A stretch of 64,000 nucleotides of DNA from Whitmania pigra (GCA_021613335.1 JAJTWR010000473.1:692501-756500); one strand, 5' to 3'; positions 1 to 37,491 are shown, counted from the stretch's first letter. Program-made: numbers and translations. The notes: generated by a model from the sequence alone, not told the origin.

Positions 1-3000
1 CAACATTCAATTGAGAGGATACCGTAAGCCAGCCTTCTGTTTTTGTTTTTGTTTTTAAGAGGCTTGTCGACTGAGTCGGCTAGAATATGGCTAAAATGTA
101 AAGACTGTTTTCGACAGATACCTACGACGAAATGCTTCTCGGATGTTTTTCTAATCAAAAAGCTACAATAGAAAATGGATCAATCAGTAACTGTTTCGAA
201 CACTGCAAGAAGAAATCTAATATATTTTTCGGTGTTCAAGAAACATTCAAGGTGACAAACATATCATTTAAACTTGAAAAACTTGCATTTCGTATCGTCT
301 TGACGCAAAAACAATCGAACATTTAAATTAATTTTCACTTAAATTTCAGAAACAACCAAATTGCTTTTGCTCCACGGTCTTACATACAATTAAACATACA
401 GATCTAAGATTCTGTAAACGGCCATGTGTAAATGCTCCATACAGGATATGCGGAGGCACTGGAAAGTATTATTCAGTTTATACAATAGGTAAGTGTTTGT
501 GCACATGTATATTTATTTGCCCTAGTTAAAATATCACTACGCAATTCGTTGTCTTTACAAATTGTTCACATTTTGCAAATCGGTCATGATCTGATCTGGG
601 TATGATCATGGTTTGCATGGCAGGGCAATTCAAATCGGCATATCATCAAAGTAACAATTTTCATTTTAGAACCAAATCGAGGAGTAACTGTGCCGTTTGA
701 ATGCGTGTTTCAGTCAGCTAATTGCCCTCGGTGTGAACCCGGTCGAAAAGGACTTAACTGTGATGTAATCGGTAAGGTGATCAAATTTAGGGATGGAAAA
801 ATATGATCATCCCAATTAAGTTTTTATTTAGCAATTAATTGAATTAATCATTTTTTTCAATAACGCAATTTAAATTTTACTTTCGATCAAATTCAAGATT
901 GTGGAATTAACAAAGGTAATTGCGGTGTAGGAAAGTGTGATTCAGAGATAATAATCGCTTCTAGAAGATCTACTGTTTGCGTATGCGACGTCGGCCAACT
1001 GTACCTCATTATTCTACCAGAGCAGTTCAGATGTATAGGTTAGGGATGGCTAAAAAATATTGTTGTTATTGCCATGTTTTCAGCCGAGGATGAGAGTTTA
1101 TCATTTCCTTTATGAGATACTACTGCATTGTTACGCATTTTCGTTGTCACATTTGTCTCCAAATATATATATCTCATGCACATAAAAGACATTATGCTTG
1201 ATCAAATTTTCTTATACCTTGAACTTTATTTATCCTTCCCGTTCTTTATCGTACTCAGCATTATAAACTTAATAGATTGTTAATAGGCCATCTAATGCGG
1301 AACTTTGGTAAATCAATCATTTTTACTTTGTTAAGACGACGATGAATGCATGGCTCCTGTCAAACCGTGCGACGAAGCGACATCAACATGTGTGAATCTC
1401 GTCTCAACTTTCAAATGTGATTGCAAAGCCGGATTCAATGTATCCGGTCCCAATCTATGCTCAGGTTGTGGGATTTCAAGAAGATCATTTTTAACTATTA
1501 CAACCAGAATGACACCAGGAATGTTACAATGTTAAAAAAAAAAATAAAATAAAGTTGTAACTATACTTCTAATAAAAGGACAACAATATTTTCAGCCGTT
1601 TTTTTGACTATTATAAATTATTTACGACTATTATTAAGTTCATTATACTAGCGTGTTTGTTTTCGACAGATATTGATGAATGTAGGCTTGGGAAACATAA
1701 GTGTCATAAGGCCAGTTCAACTTGTGAAAACGCTATTGGAAGTTACACATGCGAATGCAAGGCTGGATTTAGGAGAAAAACCGATCATCAATGTAGTGGT
1801 TGGCAGATGCCTATGTTTTTCAATTCTTGTTGTTATGTGTGATCTAAGTGATAGCTATTAACTATGCTTTATTGGTTATGCATAACCATACCATATCAGT
1901 AGTACAAAGCAGTTAGAAAAAATAAGATTTTTATACTACACTAGACATCAACGAATGCGACATAGGTGTGTGCGACTTAGTCTCAACTAATTGTGTAAAC
2001 ATCCCGGGATCCTATCAATGCAACTGCAAGTCTGGATTTGAAGGTGGCAACGGTACTAGCTGTGGAGGTGATTCCTAAAACCTGTATAAGTGATAGCTAT
2101 TAACTATGCTTTATTGGTCCATAACCATAGCATATCAGCAGTATGGCACAGTTAGAATAAATAAAATTTTTATACTACACTAGATGTCAACGAATGCCAC
2201 ATAGGTGTGTGCGACTTAATCTCAACTAGTTGTGTAAACATCCCGGGATCCTATCAATGCAACTGCAAGTCTGGATTTGAAGGTGGCAACGCTACTAGAT
2301 GTGAAGGTGATTCCTAAAATATGGCAATGCAATATGACTTCTGTAACAAGTCTTTTTTACTTTGTTAATTTGGCTTTGTCAGATATTGACGAATGTAAAA
2401 AAAAAAAACACGGGTGTCATGAGGCCAGCACCACTTGTGGAAACATTCCCGGAACTTATAGATGCGATTGCAAGATAGGATTTGGGAGAAAAAACGATCA
2501 CGAATGTCGTGGTTGGCAGATGCTTATAGTTCTCAAAAGTCAAACATAAATGAAAATTATTAACTAAACCTTTAAGTGCTTTATATTACTAAACCAAATC
2601 AGACTAAACCTCAAGCGGCAACCTATAAAAATTTATTTTTCCATAATTCCATATATCCCAATCCAAAGGCAGATTGGCCTAATGGCTTGATTACTGCACG
2701 AGATGGTAAGTGCACAGTCGTAATGTGTCGTGTTCGAAACCCAGCGTACACTACCACTAGCGCCCTTGGGTGAAAGCTCTCTATAAATGGTTAACAAGCA
2801 TATGCTGTACTACATAAATGAAGCACGTTTACATAATTATGACCAAATATTTTTTTTTAACCTGCACTAGACATCGACGAATGCCTCGGAGACATGTGTG
2901 ACGCAATCTCGACTTTTTGCATGAACATTCTGGGAACATATATTTGCTCTTGCAAGATCGGATTTTCAGGTGGCAGTGACAGTCACTGCGAAGGTAATTC

Positions 3001-5044
3001 CAAAAATCGCAATGTCACTTCCATAACTATTCTTCTTCCAATTCGTTAATTTGTGGCACAATTCCATTTGTGCCGGATTTATATCTACACATGTTGCAAA
3101 ATAATACCGCTTGTATTTATTTATATGTATATATATATATGCATAACTAATTTCCGATAGTCATTCCGCAAAACGAAATCTATTTTAAAAGCTGTAACCT
3201 AATTTTCTGATACCTTCGATAGATTGGTCAACAACTGCAAATTACACAAATAAATAATATTTAATTACAAATTTAAACACAAACTATTAAAAACAAAATT
3301 ACTACAACTATTTGACATAACAGCAAAACTACAATTATTTAACTAAATCTATGAACTATAAGTATCAATTTTGGTGTTAAAAAATTCTCAAATGGAATTT
3401 CAGTCTTGTGTAACAGTTTTGAATGATATTCAAGTACATTCTTATAATAATTAAAACATTAATTCATCGTATCATCGATTTAGACATCAACGAATGTGCC
3501 GAAGACGCTTGTGACAAAGACTCAACAACTTGCGAAAATACGCCTGGATCATTTCAATGCCATTGTAGACGCGGATACACAAGAAATACTACTAAAGCTT
3601 GTCAAGGTTGAATCCTCGTTACATTTTACTATTTCAACATTCAAACTTATAAATTTACAAATGATAACTTTGAATTTACCAATTATAGATAAATTTACTA
3701 TTTATTCTATAAGTATAAATTAATTTTATATTTATCTAAAAAAATTATTAATCAAAATATTAAAATATTGTGATGGTGGCATTCTCATTACATTTCAACA
3801 TTAAGCCAATCAATTTCAATTACTACTTATCTATAAAGATTATGAATTTACCGATAAAACTTATAAATTTACAAGTATTAACAAATTTTAAGAATTTACC
3901 AAAAAATAATGAATAGTAAATTTATCCATAAAGATTATTTATTTAATTATAAATTTACAAATAATAATTTTGAATTTACCATTAAAACTTTGTTATGTTT
4001 ACTAAAGTACCAGGTTATTGTCACCATATAAATGCACTTATTGCTATTATGCTATATTATATCACTGTTATAATTTTATACTTACCTAAAAAACAATTAT
4101 TAATCAAAATATTAAAAGGCAAAACAATATCTTTATAAATTAAATTTCATTCCAACCCATTCATTCGAAATGATAATGATGAAAGTGCTTAATTGTTATT
4201 AATTATTAATAAAATAATATAATTTTACAAAAGTCAACAAGGCATAAACAATCATTTCAGATGTCGATGAATGTTCGGGCAACACCCACGTGTGCCATGA
4301 AATCTCTACCACTTGCACTAACCAACCAGGATTCTACGAATGTAAATGCAGGCCTGGCTTTTCAGGGAGTCTCTATTTTGCCGACAGTGAGATGAATTGT
4401 CCAGGTTATTCAAGAACTTTTTTTCTTCAACAACATCAACGCGCTCTTATTATGTTTGTATATCTATAATGTTTGTATAATTATACTTCTGACATAATTA
4501 CTCATCTCTTCAGGATTTCATGGGACAGCAAAGACACAATGCGCCTCTGCTGCTGTGCACACTCGCCTTATAGATTAATTATTAATACTATTATTATTAT
4601 AATTACACTCCTAGCATAGTTACAGTATTGATTCTTAATTAGAATATTAATTATTGGTATAATATTAATAATTAATTAACCACCTCAAGATTTTTAAAGG
4701 ATTGTGAGGCTTCAGATTTAATCAATAGATTAACGATATGCTGATACAATTGAAAATATTGTTCATGGATCGTTTTGTGTTGCTGTTGTTGAAAGACATT
4801 TCATGATTTTCTAACAGATATTGACGAATGTTTGGACTCGTCAAATTGTGATATTTCAACGACAAGTTGCCAAAATACACCTGGATCATTTTCATGCAAT
4901 TGCAAGATTGGATTCTCTAGGTTAAACCAGTTCAACTGCGGTGGTAAGATTAATTGGGACACAAAATTTTGAAGAAAAACAAATGTCAAAAATTTACATT
5001 ACTGTCAGAGTAACTTCATTTTTAATTATACCTTTTTATTATTG

Positions 5045-5078
<34 letters not shown>

Positions 5079-7447
5079 AATTATTAAATAATTATTAGAT
5101 GTCGACGAATGTTTGACTATCAATCCCTGTGATTCGTTGACAACAACATGTACAAACAACGTTGGCAGTTTCTCATGCGAATGTTTGGGAGGGTATTTGA
5201 GAGACACTCTACTCAAATGTGAAGGTTGATTTGAGTTTTTGTTTCCAATGGAACACTTTCGCGACGATGTAAATGTGAATGTGAATCTGAAAATGAAAAT
5301 ATGTGAATATAAATATAGCTATATAAATATGAATATGCATGTGATAATGAAAAGGGAAAACGAAACTGAATATTAAGGCTCATATGAAAATGAATATGAA
5401 TGATATGCAAAATCCCGGCACACTATGAATACGATGCGCCCAATAAATGAAGCAAACAATAAATTAGTAAACTCCTAAAAAACTGGTTAATTGTTATTCG
5501 TCGCTTGAAATAGACCTCGACGAATGTGAACAGAGTCATCCCTGTGACATGGGAACAACTTATTGCAAGAATGTACCTGGTTCATTTGAGTGTAACTGTA
5601 GAGCTGGATTCCAAAGAGAGAACTTATTAAGATGCACAGGTTATTTTATTTATATATATATTTTTTTCTGTTTTTTTTATTTTATATTTGTCGCTTGCAA
5701 ACTGTTTCCGTTATCTGGTGATGCATTTGTTCCAAACATATTCTCGAATCTACTCTTGTGATCGAAGTTCTATTCGATATTAAAATTTCGTCTTTGCATT
5801 TTCTACTGATTTAATTATTTATCGTAACTGGTTAATTATTCTACCAGATGTTGACGAGTGTGCTTTATTGATGCACAACTGTGGCAAGCAGTCGCTGTGC
5901 ACAAACATTGTGGGTTCATTCACGTGCAAATGCCCTCCTGGCACCGAAGCCTTCGAATACAAATACTCGACGGAGTGCAAAGGTAGAAGATTTATTAATA
6001 TAATTTTTATTATCGAAGATATTACAATAATCTGTTATTATTAATGTCATTGTCGAGGATCGTTTGCGTTTCTTAGCATTTCAATAAGATGAACTAGTTA
6101 GGTTTTTGGGTCTAGGTTAGCTCATAACATTGAGTTCTTAATGTGAGGTAGCAACGATTACGTGTCATGTTCTTGCATTGCCAAACTTTCTTGACAAGGA
6201 TTACTACATAAATGGTTAACAAAATAGGTCTCTGATGATATGCATAATCATTGTTTCATTTAAATGATTTTATAATACACTTCTAACACAATGTTTGATT
6301 CCAACTTTCAAATAATTCGGCGTTTTAGTCAAACAGCGATGTTTGTTATTACTTAATGATGAATCATTTATTTTTTATTTATTGCTACAGATATTGACGA
6401 ATGCAAGATGCCAAACAACTGCGATGTAACAGTTTCTGTGTGTTTGAACGTGGTAACGAGTTACATATGCCAATGCTACCCTGGCTACATTAGCAAGGAT
6501 AACTTCTCTTGCATTAAAAGTTGTTATAGCATGAAATTAAATTTATTTAACCAATCTGAGCATACATTAAGTAACAAGTACTTGTTATAATGTCGTCGAA
6601 CAGAGTTGAAGTTATTTCAAATCTTAGGTCTCCAAGATCCAGAGTAAGAAAACAAATTAATTTACTTGTAATTGATTTGACTAGAAATTTAAGGTAATTT
6701 AAGTCCTATCTTAAATAAATAAAACTATAAATTTGGGTATTTAGACTCAACAAAATATTGTATTTAGTTTCAATAGCAGATTATTATTTATTTTATTTTT
6801 ATTTCTTTTTTTTTTGTGGTTCAGGTATTGCAACGAAACTAACAACATTGCACGATGATGGCATTGAGTATGATGAGTTCACCACAGGACATGAGTATGA
6901 CGTCTCGACTGGAGGAGATTCTCAGAGCTTTATGGAAGACGATTATTGGTTCATTTTGCTGTTGATTTTAATCCTCGCTATGGGAGTCTTTTGCTGGTTC
7001 TACGTTGTGTCGAAAAATGAACATAGTGGGCGCATTCTTTTTAAATTAAATTCAATTCAATTTAAACCATGAAGAGAAATTAAAATTAAACTAAATTAAA
7101 TTTAAACCGTGGGATAATTGTCTGATTTTTTCATAACAAATTGATTAAATACAAAAATAACTAAATTTTCTTTTTGATGTGCCAGATAACGACCGCCGGT
7201 AGAAATTAATTAATTAAGTTTATTTTCCCAATCTTTAATCTCTGGCAGTCCCAATCTGAGTTCATATTTTATTATTTTAAAAAATATTCATATTTATTCT
7301 AAATTAACTTAATCTATGCAGATAAGCTGCATACTGATTGGCAGTTATTAATATTAACAAATGTATCGTTTTATAGGTCGTGTATCCTCTATCTCTTCAT
7401 ATAGTTTTGGAAGAATGTCAGGCATGTCAAGAGGAACAATGGATTAG
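1..7447 (+). CDS. Gene A: WSC/EGF-repeat single-pass membrane protein, 5' end missing
   Basis: Inferred exons: 1-23 (partial), 118-251, 350-488, 670-771, 898-1038, 1336-1464, 1670-1798, 1945-2067, 2184-2306, 2383-2511, 2871-2993, 3484-3606, 4261-4404, 4818-4943, 5099-5224, 5514-5639, 5848-5982, 6391-6519, 6825-7025, 7377-7447; all have AG/GT borders and the frame is kept to TAG. The first 23 bases match the end of the F5/8C-like exon of genes B-F (..RGY). Exons 118-251 and 350-488 form a WSC domain (LLGCF..., CGGTGK, SVY). Exon 670-771 is a half laminin-type EGF ([13 protein letters not shown]). Fourteen EGF exons follow, most starting D-x-D/N-E-C with the C-x-N-x4-F/Y-x-C-x-C pattern of calcium-binding EGF. 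Exon 6825-7025 has a membrane helix after DDYW; its donor (CATA|GTGGGC) is weak. The tail ends [12 protein letters not shown] and a few more residues. Presumed type I surface protein; the ligand is unknown. Confidence 0.82.
1829..2306 (+). repeat. Tandem duplication of one EGF exon plus its upstream intron
   Basis: Two adjacent copies with a period of 239 bases (about 1829-2067 and 2068-2306). Exons 1945-2067 and 2184-2306 encode almost the same EGF module (..CDLVST/CDLIST.., [18 protein letters not shown]). The introns before them are also alike (shared gtgatagctattaactatg and ttttatactacactag). The match through the intron shows a recent unequal-crossover type duplication inside gene A. Confidence 0.85.
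2669..2840 (+). mobile_element. tRNA-derived SINE, older copy, in a gene A intron
   Basis: A box-A-like stretch (TTGGCCTAATGG) is followed by a box-B-like GTGTTCGAAACCC, then a body matching the SINE at 11909-12097 (agcgcccttggg, ctataaatggtta, ataaatgaag). This is the layout of a pol III-promoted tRNA-derived SINE. The tail is more degraded than in the second copy. Confidence 0.7.
3607..4260 (+). other. Long AT-rich intron of gene A
   Basis: This 654-base intron repeats short words such as aatttaccaa and aaatttacaaat in loose fashion. No coding exon, EGF signature or transposon motif is seen in it. Confidence 0.5.
4512..4600 (+). mobile_element. Degenerate LINE/SINE 3' tail in a gene A intron
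   Basis: The word gcgcctctgctgctgtgcaca followed by a short atta-rich tail resembles the 3' tail shared by the LINE and SINE copies elsewhere in the window (gcgcctctgacgctatgc). It is a short, decayed match. Confidence 0.4.
5037..5078 (+). repeat. (TTA)n microsatellite in a gene A intron
   Basis: About 13 trinucleotide units lie directly before the acceptor of exon 5099-5224, where they may act as part of the pyrimidine-poor intron end. Confidence 0.9.
6140..6240 (+). mobile_element. Very degenerate SINE relic in a gene A intron
   Basis: Scattered words (gtagcaacgattacgtgtc, then ctacataaatggttaac) line up in order with the SINE at 11909-12097. The rest of intron 5983-6390 shows nothing recognisable. 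Confidence 0.3.
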
Positions 7448-8424
7448 CCATCTTAATGACAGCATCATTTATAGAATAATTATAATAATATAATAATTAT
7501 TACGATAGATGTAGTTTTACTTACTTTTCCTTAGCACACTTTTAGCATTTAACATCCAAAAGCGTTTTACCATTCATTACAACTTGGAGGTTTTCTTATT
7601 TTATTTGTTTATGTTTTCAATAAAACCATGCCAAAAAATGTGCTGTCATTTTAGTCACAAAATAAATACAAAATGGGTCGATTCTCATGAAAATTATATT
7701 AATTAGTCGAGTTGTAATTATTAATGGTAATGTTAACCAGGTCAGGTAGATGTCAAGTGATAGACATGTTAACCTTGAGGTGATTTCATTGGTAATCAGG
7801 ACTGGAATTAAGAGGTGAGTCATTTGATTGGTGGCTGAACAGGTAATGGTGGAACAAAATGTAATTGTTTTAACCAGACGATAATAAATTGATTCATGTC
7901 TTCTCAGCTATTGATCAATGAATGTAATACTTTTATTTTTGTATTAGACGTTTAGGCAACTTTGACAAAAAATAAAAACGTAAGTTATAACATGTCTTAT
8001 CTTCACATGTAGGAATCACACGTGGTATTTAAAAGAGGTCCTTGACTAGAATCACAACTTCATTCACAAATAAGAAATTTGCATGAAAACGGCACTTTCC
8101 CACTTTGGAATTTTAAGTACAAAATGACGGGATAAGGTTTTAAAATTGTTATTTAAATGATTTTAATTATGGTTTCATAAAGTTCGGGAAAATGTCAATT
8201 AAACGTTTTTCAAAAGATGTTTCAAGTGATGAAATTGAACAAAAATTCAACAAATAAAAATATACAAGAAATGTAAAAATGCATACATGATAATCTAATG
8301 AACTCTGATATTAGTACAATTTACAATTGATACATTAGTACATTAGATAATTTTACAGGTATCCAAAAAAAAAAAAGAATTCGCTGATATTTAAAACTGG
8401 AACATACGATGTCATGTATAATAT
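7448..8424. other. Intergenic region between genes A and B
   Basis: AT-rich sequence following the gene A stop. It should hold the 3' UTR of A and the upstream region of B. I see no conserved ORF, RNA gene or transposon. Homopolymer and AT-dinucleotide runs dominate. Confidence 0.6.
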
Positions 8425-8433
8425 GATGACGTA
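8425..8433 (+). promoter_or_regulatory. GATGACGTA element upstream of gene B
   Basis: A CRE/ATF-like core (TGACGTA) ends 35 bases before the start codon of gene B, followed by a CGAAA word. The same GATGACGTA word occurs 40 bases before the start codons of C, D and E, while nearby bases differ between B and the others. Function is inferred from this conservation only. Confidence 0.5.
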
Positions 8434-8468
8434 AACGAAATTTCCTCATTCAGTTTGATAAATAAAAC

Positions 8469-16206
<7,738 letters not shown>

Positions 16207-16858
16207 AGGATATTACTTAGTCAAACGACAATGCAATCCTCCATTTTCATCTTTAAATTATAAGCATTTGAAAAACATTGCCATATGTTTTCATTTATTG
16301 AAGTAATATTGATTTGCTTAAACCCGATTTGTTAACATATTTTACTTGTTATATTTGCAAAAGGAAGCTCTAATTCTTCTTTGAAATAATGCACGGCTGT
16401 TCTTTAATGAATACACCAATTGAACCAACACAAAAATTGGGGTGATAAGTTTTAGAAATTCAATGAAGGAATTCAGAAACAAAAAAAATCTGTTTTAAAA
16501 TTTCATTATAATCTTAGTGTCCCTACTAATTTAGTTTTGTAACTATCTTCGTCCAAAGCCAGTCACTGGATTATTGAAATATTTGTGACGACGACGTTTA
16601 TTTACACTTGTATCGCCTCGAAACAATTGTGTGAATTTGTATCTTACATGCTAAGATTGTATTAATTTAAAAGCGAAATAATAAATATGTCATTCTGTTT
16701 GCTGCGAAAAGAAACTAAAATTTGTTTAAATTAAAAAATTTGATTTTGCTGAATAATGGAAATAAACAACTATGTAAATTTGTTATTAACAATTCACTTT
16801 AACAAAAATAGCGATTTGAAATTCACACTGATGATCTAGAATTGTTTTTAGATCGTAA
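16207..16858. other. Intergenic region between genes B and C
   Basis: AT-rich. The stretch from about 16600 is diverged but alignable to the upstream regions of D (29510-29763) and E (37230-37482), with words such as cgcctcgaaacaattgtgtg versus cgcctcaaaaagattgtgtg. No ORF of note. Confidence 0.6.
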
Positions 16859-16867
16859 GATGACGTA
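16859..16867 (+). promoter_or_regulatory. GATGACGTA element upstream of gene C
   Basis: A CRE/ATF-like TGACGTA core lies in a block conserved with D and E (taagatgacgtatgcggaaa), ending 40 bases before the ATG. The whole 70-base block up to the start codon is almost invariant in C, D and E. Confidence 0.55.
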
Positions 16868-16907
16868 TGCGGAAACTCCAAAGGCAAACAATGTCCTATA
16901 AACAAAC

Positions 16908-27865
<10,958 letters not shown>

Positions 27866-28269
27866 ATCAAATGGCTTAGCAAACAAATTTTTAAATTACC
27901 AGCCATAAGATGAATGAAGATTTGGCATTAAACCTTACTTTAATTTTTCTATTTTAGTATTGAAATTATTTTGTAATTCAATGAATTACTATAATCCATT
28001 ACTTTATTTTACTGTTTTGATTAAAAGGCAAAAAAAATATCTTATTAGAGAGTGTGAGTTTATGTGTGTAAAGATGTCCGTAGTATTAGTATTTTATTAA
28101 TGTCCTCAACATAACTTGTTGAATTGGACAAAATAAAAATTTATTACGAAGAGTTCTAAGTTGAATCTAGTCGTAGAATCAAAGCAAGTTGAGTTTCGAA
28201 GTAATTACAAATTGAGTATTGCAAAGTTTGTATAATTATCGTTGAACAACTTGGCGTTTCTAGTCAACT
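27866..28269. other. 3' flank of gene C
   Basis: Alignable in pieces to the 3' flanks of D (35903-36350) and E (45641-46060), for example cataagatgaatga and gtcgtagaatcaaagcaa. Probably 3' UTR and downstream sequence. No ORF. Confidence 0.6.
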
Positions 28270-28925
28270 TGACATGACAAAATTCCTGGCAGAATTCAAG
28301 GAAAGGACCAGCTGGTGCCAAGTTGTATGAACATGCTGGGACTTTCATTCAAAAGCGGAAGTTAATTCAGTCACAGCAAGTTCTGAGGAAGATTGTAAAT
28401 TGCCCAGTCCTTCCATCGAAACCTGATGATACCGTACAATTCCATGAGAATTACTATGACTTAGTTACCAAAGTTGCTATGACTTAGTTACCAAAGTTGC
28501 TATGACTTAGTTACCAAAGTTGCTGATGATTTCGAGCAAATGTTACAGGATTTCAGAAGGCACATTGGCACCGTTAAGTTAATCAGTAATACGTTTTTAA
28601 TTGATCCCACGAACGCTGTTGAAAAGTATCAGCTGGAACTCATTGGCATTTAGAATGACAATGACTTGAGAACAGTTTTCGCTGAGTATGATCTTCTGAA
28701 CTTTTACAGCCACTATGTGCCATCGGACAGGTCTACCAATCTTTCACAGGATGCCAGTAACATTAGTGCTCCGTCAGAAACACCTATTTTTGCGAACAAA
28801 TAATTTCTAGAATGAAAAACACGAAATCGAAGTTACGATCTCTGCTTACAGACGAATATCATTGCGCATAAATGCGCATTGCGACTTCTACTTTTGGAGC
28901 AGACATAAACTACGTATGCAAATAA
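28270..28925 (+). pseudogene. hAT transposase relic (GTF2IRD2/SCAND3-like group)
   Basis: Read in shifting + frames it gives fragments typical of this domesticated-type hAT group: QGKDQLV, KLYEHAGTFIQKRKLIQ, DFRRHIGTVKLISNTF, KYQLELIGI and, near the end, RMKNTKSKLRSLLTDEY followed by MRIAT. Several stops and frameshifts show it is dead. A 23-base unit (ctatgacttagttaccaaag + ttg) is triplicated at 28454-28522. It lies between genes C and D and is absent after D and E. Confidence 0.75.
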
Positions 28926-29763
28926 AAGTAGTGCCAGATTTCACATTAAACTGATCATAAGCACAAACTTATAAAATTGTCTCTTGTAGCCTAAATGTAA
29001 CTTGAAGACGTATTTTGTGCTTTATAGCATTTTTGTTGTGAAATTGCTAATCCAGCCCGCGACTAGTATATATTTTTTCCTTTGGCCCTCCAGAACCAAA
29101 ATGTTTTCTGCTAGTTGAGAAATCTTTATCCTAACCCTAACCCTAAAACTAATCATAAACCAGACTGACCTTCCAATATTAAGCTTTTCTAAAAAGTGGT
29201 TTATGAGTTTATTAAATCAAACAAACAAGCCGTTATATGCACAGTAAAAACAAAAAGCGAAAACACTAAATAAAATCAAATAAACTCAAAGGGCCAGCCT
29301 TAAGGAAGCACATGTTTCCGCTGTCGGACTGACTATAAATCGGTTGTTTGTGTTGTAGGTTATGTGATGGTCAAAGTTAGCTAATTTTATCATAGTATGC
29401 TTCTCATATTGCTGTGTGGGAAAGTTAAGAATAAAGAAAAAGTTGAAACATAGTAACTTAATCTCACAAATTTACAAATAAAATTTTGTAATGGTGATTT
29501 GTTTTGTACTTTGATCGCCTCAAAAAGATTGTGTGAGTTTGTCTTATCTGCTAAGAGTGTGTTAATTTAAAAGTGATCTATTTAATATCTTATTCTGTGT
29601 AAAGTCAAAAAGAAAGAAATTCTAAACTTTAAAATTTAATTTTGCAAGATAATGGAAGTAAATAATTATTTCAAATTGTTATTATTTACGTTTAAACAAT
29701 TTAATAATAGGTAAAAACGATGCGAGACTCAAACTAAAAATCTAGAATGTTTTTAGATCGTAA
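28926..29763. other. Intergenic region upstream of gene D
   Basis: From about 29080 it is nearly identical to the region upstream of E (36520-37482), including a short CCCTAA run at 29131-29146 and the word gttggtttgtgttgtaggtt-like block near 29343. No coding signal. Confidence 0.7.
29131..29146 (-). repeat. Short telomere-type CCCTAA run downstream of gene C
   Basis: CTAACCCTAACCCTAA followed by aactaatc. Equivalent runs with the same flank occur at 36555-36571 and 46148-46171. Confidence 0.85.
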
Positions 29764-29772
29764 GATGACGTA
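29764..29772 (+). promoter_or_regulatory. GATGACGTA element upstream of gene D
   Basis: Same position and context as in genes C and E, ending 40 bases before the ATG. Confidence 0.55.
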
Positions 29773-29812
29773 TGCGGAAACTCCAAAGGCAAACAATGTC
29801 CTATAAGCAAAC

Positions 29813-35902
<6,090 letters not shown>

Positions 35903-36381
35903 ACCTAATGTCTCAGCAAACAAATTTTTAAATTAAAAAGTCATAAGATGAATGAAGATTTACTTTCAATTTTTCTATTTTAGTATCCAAAGTATTTCAA
36001 TAAATGAATGCATTAATGTAATCAATTATTATATTTGATTAAAATGTAAAAACATGTTTTGTAATTACAGAGAGTGACTTTATTTTGACTTATAATTATT
36101 TTATTATTCGGAAATTTTAAAATAAATCTTGCAATTAGAAAACGTTACTTTGTTTTGAGTAAAGATATACGTAGTAATTGTATTTTATTTATATCCTCAG
36201 CATAACTTGATGAGTTTGAAAAATTAAAATGTATTACAAAATACGTTGAAGCTATTAGTAGAATCAAAGCAAGTTGATTTTCAAATTTATTGTAAGATGA
36301 AGATTGCAAAGTTTGTAGAATTATTAAAAATAAAATATCGCACATATACTATATATACATATATTTTATATATAAACTATA

Positions 36382-36472
36382 CTACTTTTCTAATTAAGTT
36401 TATATAATTATTATTAATAATTATTATTAAGTATATAAATATAAATAAATATAAACTTAATTAGAAAAGTAG
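36382..36472. repeat. Perfect 24-base inverted repeat downstream of gene D
   Basis: Arms 36382-36405 (ctacttttctaattaagttt + atat) and 36449-36472 (its reverse complement) surround a 43-base AT loop. The flank of E at about 46050 has only a right-arm-like word (attagaaaagtag). Confidence 0.8.
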
Positions 36473-36554
36473 GATAGTGTTCACAAAACCTATGGCTTTT
36501 CGAGAGATATTGGAAAGAAAACAAAATATTTTCTGCTAATTTAGAAAACCTTAT

Positions 36555-36571
36555 CCTAACCCTAACCCTAA
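36555..36571 (-). repeat. Short telomere-type CCCTAA run downstream of gene D
   Basis: cctaaccctaaccctaaaac in the same flank context as at 29131 and 46148. Confidence 0.85.
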
Positions 36572-37482
36572 AACTAATCGTAAACTTGACTGACCTTCCT
36601 TTGAAATTAACTTAAGCAATGTCGGTGCTTAAGGTGGTGATGTTCTAAATTTATTTATTTTATAAATGAGAAGGACACAGCAGGGAAGATGTGTTTATTT
36701 AATATATTAATATATTCTTTCGAAATGTTGTTCTGTTTTAGTGGTTGTCGAGGGGCTGTTTGAGCATTGCCGAGATTTATAATAATAAAAAAATAACAGT
36801 ATAACTTTATTATAAAAATTTTATCGTGTTGTTCAATCAATTAAAACACACATCAATCTCGGTTAATCACAAAAACAGAGATATTTTTCCAATCTTAAGC
36901 GTTTTAAAAAAAAAGTGGTTTATGAGTTTATTGAATCAAACAAACAAGCCGTTATATACACAGAAAAAACAAAAAGCGAAAGCATTAAATAAATTCAAAT
37001 AAACTCAAAGGGCCAGCCTTAAGGAAGCACATGTTTCCGCTGTCGGGCCGACCATTAATCGGTTGTTTGTGTTGTAGGTTATGTGATAGTCAAAGTTAGC
37101 TAATTTCATCATAGTATGCTTCTCATATTGCTGTGTGGGAAAGTTAAGAATAAAGAAAAAGTTGAAACATAGTAACTTAATCTCACAAATTTACAAATAT
37201 AATTTTGTAATGGTGATTTGTTTTGTACTTTGATCGCCTCAAAAAGATTGTGTGAGTTTGTCTTATCTGCTAAGAGTGTGTTAATTTAAAAGTGATCTAT
37301 TTAATATCTTATTCTGTGTAAAGTCAAAAAGAAAGAAATTCTAAACTTTAAAATTTAATTTTGCAAGATAATGGAAGTAAATAATTATTTCAAATTGTTA
37401 TTATTTACGTTTAAACAATTTAATAATAGGTAAAAACGATGCGAGACTCAAACTAAAAATCTAGAATGTTTTTAGATCGTAA

Positions 37483-37491
37483 GATGACGTA
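37483..37491 (+). promoter_or_regulatory. GATGACGTA element upstream of gene E
   Basis: Same position and context as in C and D, ending 40 bases before the ATG at 37532. Confidence 0.55.

Larger units (their letters stand above)
35903..37482. other. Intergenic region between genes D and E
   Basis: Holds the 3' flank of D, a hairpin (36382-36472), a short CCCTAA run and, from about 36900, the upstream block shared with D. No coding signal; the short ORFs here are not conserved. Confidence 0.6.
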
